Position numbers and translations under genes: made by a program. Below are positions 16,638-25,774 of a stretch of DNA of 64,000 nucleotides, in pieces; positions within the stretch are counted from its first letter, which is position 1; each line of letters opens with the position of its first letter. Source of the DNA: GCA-2698665 sp047611265 (GTDB taxonomy: Bacteria; Pseudomonadota; Gammaproteobacteria; GCA-002705445; GCA-002716945); the NCBI GenBank assembly GCA_047611265.1, contig JBLFWM010000006.1, positions 1 to 64,000 of the forward strand. Reading direction: 5' to 3'. Below the pieces are notes generated by a model. That model was given only the letters and a program-made list of their open reading frames with translations, was not told where the DNA came from and searched no databases.

Positions 16638-18668
16638 ATGTTTAATTTAGAATTAATACCACTTTACCTAGGGATTCTAGGCTTATTAACCGCATATGTG
16701 TTATACAAATTTATCCTTACTTTCCCTGCAGGCGAAGGTAAAATTATTGAAATTGCTGATGAAATTCATCTTGGAGCAATGACTTTTATAAAAAAAGAGT
16801 ATTCTGTATTATTCTTTTTTGCTTTATTTCTAACAGTTGGTGTATATATAGGACTAGGTCCAGAAAGCACATTAGCATTCATAATTGGAGCTCTCTGCTC
16901 ATCTGCTACAGGTTTTATTGGAATGTATACTTCTACTAAAGCAAATGTGAGGACAACCAATGCTGCTAACAAATTTGGTATATCTGAAAGTCTAACAATT
17001 GCATTCTTTGGTGGTTCTATAATGGGACTCACTGTTGCTGCTATGGGTTTACTTGGCTTAGGCGTACTATATTTCTTATATGGTAGTGACCCAGAAACAA
17101 CTTCTGTAATTCATGGTTTTGGTATGGGCGCGTCAGTTGTTGCTCTATTTTCAAGAGTTGGCGGAGGGATTTTTACTAAATGCGCTGATGTTGGTGCTGA
17201 CTTAGTTGGTAAAGTAGAGGCAGGCATACCGGAAGATGATCCACGTAACCCAGGAGTAATAGCAGACAATGTTGGTGACAATGTTGGTGATGTTGCTGGA
17301 ATGGGTTCTGATATATTCGAATCTTATTGTGGTTCTATAATTGCTTCTATAGCTATAGCGTCAACAATAAGTTTAACTTTACTTGATAATCTTGGCTCAC
17401 GAGAGTCATTAATGTTTCTACCTTTAGCTTTAGCTTCTCTTGGTTTATTATGTTCGATAGCGGGTATATTCATTGTAAAATATTTAGCTAAAACAACATC
17501 AACTGAAAAAATTAGTGGAGCATTACGCGGAGGAACATTCTCAGCTGCTGTAATATTTGTAATCTTTTCATATTACGTAATAGGTTACTTAGGATTAAAC
17601 CTAGATATCTGGTTTGCTGTTTTAGCGGGTACTGTTGGTGGTGTTGTCATAGGTCTTGTGACTGAATACTACACTGGTGGAGCACCTGTTAGAAAAATTG
17701 CTGGACAAGGTAAAACTGGCCCGGCAACTCTTATCACAACTGGATTAGCTATAGGATTAGAATCTGTAGTCATTCCTATTATTTCTATAGCTGTAATAAT
17801 TTATATCGCTAATGCATATGCTGATCTATATGGTGTAGGAATTGCAGCTGTTGGTATGTTAGCAACAGTGGGGATTACCATGGCTATTGATGCATATGGT
17901 CCTGTAGCTGATAATGCTGGAGGTATAGCGGAAATGGCTGGTCTCGGAGAAGATACAAGAAAAATTACTGATAGTTTAGACGAGGTTGGAAATACTACGG
18001 CTGCTATAGGTAAAGGTTTTGCTATTGGAGCGGCTGCATTAGCTGCCCTTGCAATCATCACGGCTTTTGTCCAAGAGGTTAATCATACTCATATATCTCA
18101 AGGTAGAGCTGAGGTTCAACTATTACTAACAGATACAAATGTACTCATAGGTTTATTTATCGGAGGAATGATTCCTTTCTTAGTGGCTTCTTTAACAATC
18201 ACTGCCGTTGGAGATGCTGCATCTGAAATGATTAATGAAATAAGACGACAATTCAGAGAAATACCTGGATTACTAGAAGGAACAGCTAAGCCTGAGAACG
18301 GCAAATGTATAGAAATTGCAACAACAGCTGCACTAAAGAAAATGGTTTTGCCAGGAGCAATTGCAGTTTTCTCTCCTGTAATAATAGGGCTTGGTTTTGG
18401 TGCTGAAATGTTAGGAGGTCTTCTTGGTGGAGGACTACTTAGTTGTGTTTTACTAGCGCTAACAATGTCGAATGCTGGCGGCGCATGGGATAATGCAAAG
18501 AAATACGTTGAACAAGGTAATCTCGGCGGGAAAGGATCTGATGTGCATACAGCTGCCGTTGTCGGTGATACTGTTGGCGACCCTTTAAAAGATACATCTG
18601 GACCTTCAATGAACATATTAATTAATGTTATGGCGATTGTTAGTTTAGTAATTGCGCCATTACTATAA
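16638..18668 (+). CDS. hppA: Membrane-bound ion-pumping pyrophosphatase, K+-dependent type by sequence
   Basis: A 676-residue, ~16-helix pyrophosphatase that couples PPi hydrolysis to ion export. Catalytic motifs are DVGADLVGKVEAGIPEDDPRNP, DNVGDNVGDVAGMGSD and the C-terminal GDTVGDPLKDTSGPS. The potassium-dependence site reads GNTTAAIGKG with Ala455 and Gly458; K+-independent enzymes have Lys and Thr at these positions, so K+ dependence is predicted. A Glu228 in SDIFESY lies in the ion-gate region and is compatible with Na+ or H+ transport, so the pumped ion is not certain. In a chemoautotroph the pump would recover energy from biosynthetic PPi. Adk follows after 15 bases. Confidence 0.95.
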   Translation: MFNLELIPLYLGILGLLTAYVLYKFILTFPAGEGKIIEIADEIHLGAMTFIKKEYSVLFFFALFLTVGVYIGLGPESTLAFIIGALCSSATGFIGMYTSTKANVRTTNAANKFGISESLTIAFFGGSIMGLTVAAMGLLGLGVLYFLYGSDPETTSVIHGFGMGASVVALFSRVGGGIFTKCADVGADLVGKVEAGIPEDDPRNPGVIADNVGDNVGDVAGMGSDIFESYCGSIIASIAIASTISLTLLDNLGSRESLMFLPLALASLGLLCSIAGIFIVKYLAKTTSTEKISGALRGGTFSAAVIFVIFSYYVIGYLGLNLDIWFAVLAGTVGGVVIGLVTEYYTGGAPVRKIAGQGKTGPATLITTGLAIGLESVVIPIISIAVIIYIANAYADLYGVGIAAVGMLATVGITMAIDAYGPVADNAGGIAEMAGLGEDTRKITDSLDEVGNTTAAIGKGFAIGAAALAALAIITAFVQEVNHTHISQGRAEVQLLLTDTNVLIGLFIGGMIPFLVASLTITAVGDAASEMINEIRRQFREIPGLLEGTAKPENGKCIEIATTAALKKMVLPGAIAVFSPVIIGLGFGAEMLGGLLGGGLLSCVLLALTMSNAGGAWDNAKKYVEQGNLGGKGSDVHTAAVVGDTVGDPLKDTSGPSMNILINVMAIVSLVIAPLL

Positions 18669-18683
18669 ACATAGGAGAAAATT

Positions 18684-19328
18684 ATGAATATATTATTTCT
18701 AGGAGCACCCGGTTGTGGCAAAGGTACTCAGTCAAAAATTATTATAAAAGAATTTGATATTCCTCAAATATCAACAGGTGATCTTCTAAGAGAAGAAATA
18801 AAAGGTGGTTCAAGTCTTGGTAAAGAGATTCAAGATATAATGTCTACCGGAAAATTCGTCAGTGATGACTTAGTTTTATCATTAGTCTCTAAAAAACTTG
18901 GTCAAGATGAATGCAAAGGTGGCTTTATACTTGACGGCTATCCTAGAAATATTTCTCAAGCAAAAAGCTTAGATGAACTATTTGTAGCTAAAAATATTTC
19001 ACTAGAATATGTTTTCTTAATAGATGTTCCTTTTGAGACTTTGATTGAAAGATGCACTGGAAGATTACTATGTAATAGTTGCGGATATATTGGAAATACT
19101 GATAGAGGCGAAAATATTGATTCTGCTTGTCCAAAATGTGATACAGGAAAACTTTATCAACGAGAAGATGATAAAGAAGAAACTGTCAAAAATAGGTTAG
19201 ACGTATACCAAGAACAGACTGCTCCAATAATAGAATTCTATCAAAAGAAAAATATATTGCATAAGTTGATTGGTGGTAATGACCCTACTCTTCTATCTGG
19301 TAAAATATTAGAAATAATTAAACCTTAA
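18684..19328 (+). CDS. adk: Adenylate kinase with a four-cysteine zinc lid
   Basis: Interconverts ATP+AMP and 2 ADP. It has 214 residues, with the P-loop GAPGCGKGT at residues 8-16, the NMP-binding STGDLLREEI, and LDGYPRN. The LID carries Cys130, Cys133, Cys149 and Cys152 (CNSC...CPKC), a structural zinc site. E. coli and most gammaproteobacterial enzymes use a hydrogen-bond network instead, so this is a lineage-specific or acquired variant. Linkage to hppA joins PPi and adenylate metabolism, but no functional tie is shown. Confidence 0.95.
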   Translation: MNILFLGAPGCGKGTQSKIIIKEFDIPQISTGDLLREEIKGGSSLGKEIQDIMSTGKFVSDDLVLSLVSKKLGQDECKGGFILDGYPRNISQAKSLDELFVAKNISLEYVFLIDVPFETLIERCTGRLLCNSCGYIGNTDRGENIDSACPKCDTGKLYQREDDKEETVKNRLDVYQEQTAPIIEFYQKKNILHKLIGGNDPTLLSGKILEIIKP

Positions 19329-19370
19329 CCGCAAGAAGAGTCTGATAACTCTCTCTATTTTACTATGGAT

Positions 19371-19398
19371 TTCATGATATAATCACGGATATCATGAA
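19371..19398. repeat. Perfect 10-bp inverted repeat spanning the lptD start codon
   Basis: TTCATGATAT (19371-19380) and ATATCATGAA (19389-19398) are exact inverted copies separated by AATCACGG. The right arm contains the lptD ATG (19394-19396). A TATAAT hexamer at 19378-19383 lies across the left arm and spacer, though without a good -35 box. No Shine-Dalgarno is evident. The element could be an operator or an mRNA hairpin that hides the start. Confidence 0.6.
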
Positions 19399-22126
19399 GA
19401 AAGTGTTTCTAAAGAAAGCAAAAACTGTAGTCTTGACGGCTGTTTTATGCATTATTACAGGTAATGTAAACGCATCGATAATCCCAAATATTTCTCTTCC
19501 AGACCAAGAAATTTTAGAATTTTTAGAATCTGGGCCTAGCTGGTTTCCCAAACCTTATAAAGCACCTATCAAACAAGGCACTCTAATTGAAAATAAAAAT
19601 CTTCAGCAACTTGTGCCTGGTTTAAGTAAAGAGCAAGTAAGATTCTTACTAGGAACTCCTACAATAATTGATACATTTCATTCAGAGCGCTGGGACTATA
19701 TATATTATGAGAGAATTGAAGGCACATTTTCGCAACCAAAAAGAATAACCGTTATATTTAAAAATGAAAAGGTTGCTGAGGTATATGATCAATATAAAAT
19801 CATTAAAAAAATGGGTGAAAACACAGATAATTCATATCAAGATGCTCCTGTAAAAAAATTAACTTCAAAAAAAGATAATTTATATCAAGAAATAATTATA
19901 GCAAAAAGAGATGATTATCTTACCGCAACCTTAAAGAATAAATTACCTGTATGCATAGATGATGAGTATGAAAGTTATTTAACACAAAAAACTCTATTTA
20001 ATGCTGATGAAGAAACTTTAGAAGTGAGATCAGATGGTCAGAGTCAGGATGAAGAGGGTATTTTTTATGCTGATGGTAATGTTGAAATTGAAAGAGCAAA
20101 TGATTTAATTAAATCTAATAAAGCGCAATTTAATGCAGACACAGGAGTGTTAGCTGCAGAAGGGAATGTTAAATATCTCACTGAAGATTTATCTTTATAT
20201 GCCAGCAAGGGTGGCTATAATAGCCAAAATGATACTGTTAATTTTTCAGAGGCAAGCTATTATTTTCCCAATCAAGAAAAGCCAGGAAAGGGCAAGGCTG
20301 AAGATATATTTATAGATGACGTTGGAGTTGTCTATCTTACGCCAAGCAGTTATACAACCTGTGGGCTAGATGATCCTGACTGGGAGATATCTTCTTCGCA
20401 AACTATTTTATATCGTGATACAGATAGAGGAAATGCGTATAATATCTTTTTAAAATATAAAAATATCCCTATCCTTTATTCACCATTTTTTAGTTTTCCT
20501 TTAAGTAAAAACCGTCATAGTGGATTTTTATTTCCAACTATTGGAAGTTCTGGTGAAAGCGGGACTATTATCTCAACACCTTATTATTTTAATATTGCCG
20601 AAAATATTGATGCTACTTTTACACCAACAAGTTTTTCTGGAAGAGGCCAAATGTTTGAGACAGAATTTAGATATAAAACTAAAAATAGTAATACTGAGTT
20701 TGAATTAGCAAGTATGGACAAAGATGATATTGTTGGCAAAAATAGACATGCGTATTTTTTCCGAGATAATAGAGTCTTCAGGAGTAACTTACAATTAAAA
20801 AATAATGGAAGATGGAAAGGAACTCATATATCTTCAAATGTCGATATAGGCGGCATATCAGATTTAACATACTTTAATGATTTTGGAAATACAGTTTCTC
20901 GAGTAGGAAGAACGCATATCAAAAGACAAGCAGTAATAAATAGGTTAGATTACGGCTCACTTGGATTCTTAGAAACATCTCTTAGGACTACAGATTACCA
21001 GCTTGCCAAAACAGACTTAACTGAACAATATAGTGTTTTACCTCAAGTTAGAGCTAAGTTTAATACTCATGAAAAAAATAAAGAATTAAAATATAACTTT
21101 GATGGAGAAATATCTATCTTTAGTCATACCTATGATCATAAAGCTGATGGGACACGAATAAGTCTGTATCCATCTATTGAATATCCTTTTAAAAACCCAG
21201 GATGGGAATTGAGACCAAAAATAGGAATAAAGCATAGAAGCTATAGCTTGTCTAAAAATAATAGTAATAGTATCAGCCAGACTACACCAATAATAAGTCT
21301 TAGGGGTAAAATGATATTTGATAGAATGTCTACTAAAACTATACTTCAAACTCTTGAACCAGAAATGTTTTTTTTATATGTTCCCGCCTCTAACCAAGAT
21401 GATATTCCTATCTTTGATGCTGGAGAAAATGATTTAAAATATAGTTTGTTTTCAGAAAATAAATTTTATGGTGAAGATAGGTTAAATGATGCAAAGCAAC
21501 TTACATTAGCATTGAGTTCGAGCATGATAGATACAAATAGTGGAAATGAAATGCTTCGCGCTACGATTGGACAAATTATCTATTTAGACGATAGAACAGT
21601 GAATCTTACTGGTAGTGAGACAGATAAATCAAGCTCGTCTAATATAATGGGGTTAGTTAGTGCTAGATTTTCTGACTACTGGAAATTAAGTGGTTATACA
21701 GAGTTTAATCCTCACAAAGGTTATGGTGAAAAAAATCAAGTGAGGTTATCTTATAAAAGGCCTTATGGTAGACAGAATCAAATCTTCAACACTAGTTATA
21801 GATTTTCTAGAGGTACTCAAGAAGAAGTTGATTTTTCTGCAGTAATACCTATCAACAATAGGTTATCGCTTGTAGGAAAAATTAATTATTCATTTAATAA
21901 TCGAAGAAGTAATACAGAAGATACGCTAGAAAAAATGTTTGGAGTTGAATATGAAAGTTGCTGTTATGGGATTAAATTTGTTAAGCGAGATTATTGGAAT
22001 GGTACGAAGATAGACAATGCATTTTATTTTGAATTCCTCCCTAAAGGTATAGCTACTTCAACAAACAAAACTGCAGAATTACTGAGAGACGGCATACTTG
22101 GATACCAAGACAATTTTGATTACTAG
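19394..22126 (+). CDS. lptD: LPS-assembly protein LptD with an N-terminal BamE (SmpA/OmlA) domain
   Basis: A 910-residue outer-membrane protein that inserts lipopolysaccharide into the outer leaflet. After a Sec signal peptide (cut near NVNA, residue 27; no lipobox) residues ~54-132 read like BamE: PYKAPIKQGTLIENKNLQQL, then PGLSKEQVRFLLGTPTIIDT, an RWDYIYYE strand, and a last strand KRITVIFKNEKVAEV. A linker leads to the LptA-like jellyroll (~187-330) and the beta-barrel. Cysteines 187, 323 and the pair 856-857 match the disulfide pattern of E. coli LptD. BamE is normally a separate lipoprotein of the Bam complex, so this is a fusion of two envelope-assembly functions. It starts the lptD-surA-pdxA-rsmA operon; surA follows after 3 bases. 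Confidence 0.92.
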   Translation: MKKVFLKKAKTVVLTAVLCIITGNVNASIIPNISLPDQEILEFLESGPSWFPKPYKAPIKQGTLIENKNLQQLVPGLSKEQVRFLLGTPTIIDTFHSERWDYIYYERIEGTFSQPKRITVIFKNEKVAEVYDQYKIIKKMGENTDNSYQDAPVKKLTSKKDNLYQEIIIAKRDDYLTATLKNKLPVCIDDEYESYLTQKTLFNADEETLEVRSDGQSQDEEGIFYADGNVEIERANDLIKSNKAQFNADTGVLAAEGNVKYLTEDLSLYASKGGYNSQNDTVNFSEASYYFPNQEKPGKGKAEDIFIDDVGVVYLTPSSYTTCGLDDPDWEISSSQTILYRDTDRGNAYNIFLKYKNIPILYSPFFSFPLSKNRHSGFLFPTIGSSGESGTIISTPYYFNIAENIDATFTPTSFSGRGQMFETEFRYKTKNSNTEFELASMDKDDIVGKNRHAYFFRDNRVFRSNLQLKNNGRWKGTHISSNVDIGGISDLTYFNDFGNTVSRVGRTHIKRQAVINRLDYGSLGFLETSLRTTDYQLAKTDLTEQYSVLPQVRAKFNTHEKNKELKYNFDGEISIFSHTYDHKADGTRISLYPSIEYPFKNPGWELRPKIGIKHRSYSLSKNNSNSISQTTPIISLRGKMIFDRMSTKTILQTLEPEMFFLYVPASNQDDIPIFDAGENDLKYSLFSENKFYGEDRLNDAKQLTLALSSSMIDTNSGNEMLRATIGQIIYLDDRTVNLTGSETDKSSSSNIMGLVSARFSDYWKLSGYTEFNPHKGYGEKNQVRLSYKRPYGRQNQIFNTSYRFSRGTQEEVDFSAVIPINNRLSLVGKINYSFNNRRSNTEDTLEKMFGVEYESCCYGIKFVKRDYWNGTKIDNAFYFEFLPKGIATSTNKTAELLRDGILGYQDNFDY

Positions 22127-22129
22127 ATT

Positions 22130-23386
22130 ATGAATAAAATGTTTAAATTTATATCAATAATAATACTTTGTAGTTCAATGAATCTTGTTGCCGCGGAAAA
22201 TTATGATGACAAGATAATGGCGATAGTGAACGATAAGGTTATTCTAAAATCAGAAGTTCAGCTTGCCATTGATTATCTCTCACCAGACATAATAACAAAA
22301 GAATATATGGGTCTTAATGATCAAGAAATAATAAAAAAAGTCTTAGAAGGACTAATTGAAACTAGTCTCCTAATTCAAGCCGCTGATAGATATGGAATAA
22401 ATATTTCGGATATAGCTCTTGAAAATAAAATTTCTGAGATTGCCAGATCAAAAAAAATGACTATAAATGATCTAAGAAATAATATTATTAAATCAGGTCA
22501 AGATTATACTAGCTATACTCAAGATATAAAAAATCAAATGACTGTTGAAACACTTTTTATATCTCAGTTTTATTCTAGAATGAATGTGACTGAAGAGGAA
22601 ATTGAAAATTTTATCAAAAGAGAAAATATTAACCAGTATGGTAATTTTGAATATGATTTGATTGAATTTGTTATTCTTGATGAAGATAAATTATTGAGCC
22701 CAGATAATATAAAAAATATATATAGCAATATTAAACTAGAAGGCTTTATTAATACTCAAAATAAATACCCAAATATATCTATTGAAGTAAAAACCTTGGG
22801 TCTTGTTACTTCTGACAAGTTGCCTAATATATTTATAAAAGCAATCCATGATATAAGCAATGGGGAATATACAAAATTTATTACTAGCTCTAAAGGCTAT
22901 CATGTATTAAAAATTTTAGAATCAGAGAATAAAGCATCATCTTTTGTTAATGAATATAAAGTAAGCCATATATTATTAAAGCCAGATGTAATGACATCAA
23001 ACGAAACTATTCGAGAAAAATTAATTACAATAAGAAATGAAATAAAAGGCCTGGAAGATTTTAAAGTTTTTGCTAAAAAATATTCTATTGATAAAGCTTC
23101 TGGCTTTAGAGGTGGTGACCTAGGGTATGTTAGACTTAAATCATTGGTACCAGCATTTGCAAGTAAACTAAAAACAACCCCTATAAAAAAAATAAGTGAC
23201 CCATTTCAAAGTAGATTTGGCTGGCATATTTTATATATTGAAAATATTAGATCAATTGATGATACGAATACAATTGTAAGAAAAAATATTGCACAGAGAA
23301 TTAGGATAGATAAAGCTACGCATGAACGTAATGACTGGGTTGCTAAACTTAAAGACCAGGCATATATTGAGCTAAAGGAGTTTTAA
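22130..23386 (+). CDS. surA: Periplasmic chaperone and peptidyl-prolyl isomerase SurA
   Basis: Escorts unfolded outer-membrane proteins, including LptD, to the Bam complex. It has 418 residues with a signal peptide ending near NLVAA. The N-terminal chaperone domain begins DKIMAIVNDKVILKSEVQLAI, and two parvulin domains follow. The second (YKVSHILLKPD ... GGDLGYVRLKSLVPAFA ... PFQSRFGWHILYIE) is well conserved; the first is degenerate. It sits between lptD and pdxA in the classical order. The ATG at 22130 gives a good signal peptide. Confidence 0.94.
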   Translation: MNKMFKFISIIILCSSMNLVAAENYDDKIMAIVNDKVILKSEVQLAIDYLSPDIITKEYMGLNDQEIIKKVLEGLIETSLLIQAADRYGINISDIALENKISEIARSKKMTINDLRNNIIKSGQDYTSYTQDIKNQMTVETLFISQFYSRMNVTEEEIENFIKRENINQYGNFEYDLIEFVILDEDKLLSPDNIKNIYSNIKLEGFINTQNKYPNISIEVKTLGLVTSDKLPNIFIKAIHDISNGEYTKFITSSKGYHVLKILESENKASSFVNEYKVSHILLKPDVMTSNETIREKLITIRNEIKGLEDFKVFAKKYSIDKASGFRGGDLGYVRLKSLVPAFASKLKTTPIKKISDPFQSRFGWHILYIENIRSIDDTNTIVRKNIAQRIRIDKATHERNDWVAKLKDQAYIELKEF

Positions 23387-23387
23387 A

Positions 23388-24365
23388 TTGAAGTTAATTG
23401 GCGTAACTCTAGGTGAACCTGCAGGAATTGGGCCAGACCTTGGGGTATTATTAGCTCAAAAGAATCTTAGTAAAAACATAATATTTATTGCAGACCCTGA
23501 TTTATTAATAAAAAGTGCAAAAATATTAAAGAAAAAAATAAATATAAATATTCTTGAAGATATTTCATCAAAGACAAAATCAGGTGACAAGGTAATTAAT
23601 GTTCTACCTATTATACTCAATAGTATAAATACACCAGGGAAACTTAATCCAAAAAATTCTACATATGTGCTAGAGACTATCAGGACAGCTGCAAAATTAT
23701 GTATCTCTAGTAAAATAAGTGCCATGGTAACTGGACCAATAAGTAAATCTGTTCTAAATAAAGGTGGGTATAAAATATCTGGACATACTGAGTTTTTAGC
23801 TGATATTTGTAAAAGTAAATCTGTAATGATGTTAATGAATTCATACATGAGGGTCGCATTACATACGACCCATGTTCCACTCGAGGATGTAAAAAAATAT
23901 ATTACCAAAGATTTACTAACTGAAACAATAAATATTATTAATAAAGATTTAAAAAATAAATTTAAAATTAAAAAACCTAAGATATTAGTAACAGGGCTAA
24001 ACCCTCATGCTGGTGAAGATGGGATACTAGGCTCACAAGATGACAATATTATTAAACCTGTAATAATAAAAATGCAAAAAAATAAAATTATTATAGATGG
24101 TCCAGTGCCAGCTGATACAGCATTTCTAAAAAAGAACATAGAAAAATATGATATTATCCTCACAATGTATCATGACCAAGGTTTGCCAGTAATTAAATTT
24201 AATAACTTCAAAAAAACAGTCAATGTAACTCTTGGGTTGCCAATAACAAGGGTATCGGTAGACCATGGAACAGCATTAGATTTAGTAGGTACTGGAAATA
24301 TAGATATTTCTAGTTTTCTAGAAGCTATAAAAGTAGCAAAATTAATAAGTAATGCAAAAGCATAA
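23388..24365 (+). CDS. pdxA: 4-hydroxythreonine-4-phosphate dehydrogenase
   Basis: NAD-dependent step of pyridoxal phosphate synthesis. It has 325 residues; the N-terminus LIGVTLGEPAGIGPDLGV, a metal-binding SGHTEFLAD, GLNPHAGEDG and TMYHDQGLPVIKF are all conserved. The start is TTG at 23388, preceded by GGAG at 23377-23380. It follows surA by one base and overlaps rsmA by 14 bases. Confidence 0.96.
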   Translation: MKLIGVTLGEPAGIGPDLGVLLAQKNLSKNIIFIADPDLLIKSAKILKKKININILEDISSKTKSGDKVINVLPIILNSINTPGKLNPKNSTYVLETIRTAAKLCISSKISAMVTGPISKSVLNKGGYKISGHTEFLADICKSKSVMMLMNSYMRVALHTTHVPLEDVKKYITKDLLTETINIINKDLKNKFKIKKPKILVTGLNPHAGEDGILGSQDDNIIKPVIIKMQKNKIIIDGPVPADTAFLKKNIEKYDIILTMYHDQGLPVIKFNNFKKTVNVTLGLPITRVSVDHGTALDLVGTGNIDISSFLEAIKVAKLISNAKA

Positions 24366-25113
24366 AAAAAGTCTTGGGCAACATTTTCTACATGATAAAA
24401 ACATCATCAATAAGATTATTAGTAATCTTGAAATAAATGTAAAAGATACGTTTATAGAGATTGGTCCTGGTGAGGGTGCATTAACCACTCCTCTCCTAGA
24501 AGAAGTAGAAAGCATTACCCTTATAGAGAAAGATAGGGATTTGATACCAGTTCTTGAAAATAAATATAATCATAAAAAGGTAAATATTGTTAATCAAGAC
24601 ATACTCAAATGTGAACTATCTGATTTAATAAAAAAGAATACACGCATAGTAGGTAACCTTCCATACAATATATCTACAGAAATAATTTTCAGATTATTAC
24701 CATTCTCTAAAAATATTAAAGATCTCCATTTCATGCTACAAAAGGAAGTGGTAGATAGGATAGTGGCAGCTCCAGGTACCAAAATTTATGGGAGATTAAG
24801 TGTAATGACTCAAGTCTACTTTACTGTGAAAAAATTATTTAATATTTCTCCTAATGTATTTATTCCTAAGCCAAAAGTAGATTCAGCATATATAAGATTA
24901 ATTCCAAAAGATTATACTTTTGACAGTCTTATACATGAACAAAAATTCAGAAACATTGTAAACACTGTTTTCTCTGCTCGAAGAAAGATGATACAGACTT
25001 CACTAAAGGGAATTATAGATAGTCAGTTATTGCAAAAACTTTCTATTGAACCCAGCTCGAGACCAGAAGTATTATCAATCCAGAACTATATAGATATATC
25101 TAAGAATGTTTAA
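24352..25113 (+). CDS. rsmA: 16S rRNA (adenine1518-N6/adenine1519-N6)-dimethyltransferase
   Basis: Dimethylates two adjacent adenines near the 3' end of 16S rRNA during small-subunit maturation. It has 253 residues. KKSLGQHFLHDKNII and IGPGEGALTTPLLE form the SAM-binding region, NLPYNIST is the catalytic NLPY motif, and VFIPKPKVDSAYIRL follows. It overlaps both pdxA and the next membrane methyltransferase gene, so it is translated within an operon. Confidence 0.97.
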   Translation: MQKHKKSLGQHFLHDKNIINKIISNLEINVKDTFIEIGPGEGALTTPLLEEVESITLIEKDRDLIPVLENKYNHKKVNIVNQDILKCELSDLIKKNTRIVGNLPYNISTEIIFRLLPFSKNIKDLHFMLQKEVVDRIVAAPGTKIYGRLSVMTQVYFTVKKLFNISPNVFIPKPKVDSAYIRLIPKDYTFDSLIHEQKFRNIVNTVFSARRKMIQTSLKGIIDSQLLQKLSIEPSSRPEVLSIQNYIDISKNV

Positions 25114-25774
25114 AAAAATACTGTTATATTTAATCATGGCCTATTCGTTGGGGAATTATTTTCAATTCTTCTCCTGGTATCTAGGTGACAACCAGATGAT
25201 TATAGAGGATGCATTCGCCTTATCTCTTCATTCTTCATTGCCAATGTTTCTTGCAATATTTTTAATACATATTTTTTATTATCCAAAAATAAATAAAGAT
25301 CATGCTTCGGTTATATCCTTCCCTCCCATAATATTTTTATTTTTTACAAACCTTGGGTTTTTTACATCAACCCTCAATCTTTACTTCTTAAAACTATATG
25401 ATATTCCAGAATTTTTGAATATACTTCGTTCTTATGAAATTGGTTTATTATTAATAATTTCCTCATTAATCATCTTTATAATTTCAATAAATACTTTTAA
25501 TGAAGTAGATGAAAATCCAATTCCAACGTCTTCAACTACCCAGATAATTTCTCAAAGTATTTATAGATATACAAGAAATCCAATGTATTTAGCAATGCTG
25601 ATTTTGCAGGTAGGAATAGGAATGTCTTTAAGCATGATACATATTATCTTTTTTACAATATTTACATATATGATATTAAAATATTATGTAATTTTGCCAG
25701 AAGAAAAATATTTAGAAAAAAAGTTTAGAGCGAAGTATTTAGTTTATAAAAAAATAGTTAGACGTTGGCTTTAA
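25106..25774 (+). CDS. Integral membrane methyltransferase, isoprenylcysteine carboxyl methyltransferase family
   Basis: A 222-residue membrane protein with about five or six helices. The C-terminal half has the ICMT/PEMT-type signature YRYTRNPMYLAMLILQVGIG, then PEEKYLEKKFRAKYLVYKKIVRRWL, where the RNPMY and EE...Y residues bind SAM and the acceptor. Bacterial members have varied or unknown substrates. It starts inside the rsmA stop region (8-base overlap) and overlaps the convergent PCuAC gene by four bases. Confidence 0.78.
   Translation: MFKKILLYLIMAYSLGNYFQFFSWYLGDNQMIIEDAFALSLHSSLPMFLAIFLIHIFYYPKINKDHASVISFPPIIFLFFTNLGFFTSTLNLYFLKLYDIPEFLNILRSYEIGLLLIISSLIIFIISINTFNEVDENPIPTSSTTQIISQSIYRYTRNPMYLAMLILQVGIGMSLSMIHIIFFTIFTYMILKYYVILPEEKYLEKKFRAKYLVYKKIVRRWL

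Noticed and set aside
16638..18668. Assigning the pyrophosphatase firmly as a sodium pump
   Set aside because: The Glu in FESY occurs in some proton pumps too, so ion choice cannot be read from it alone.
18116..18721. 201-residue minus-strand frame
   Set aside because: It is a shadow of hppA and the hppA-adk junction, Pro/Ser-rich from low-complexity coding on the other strand.
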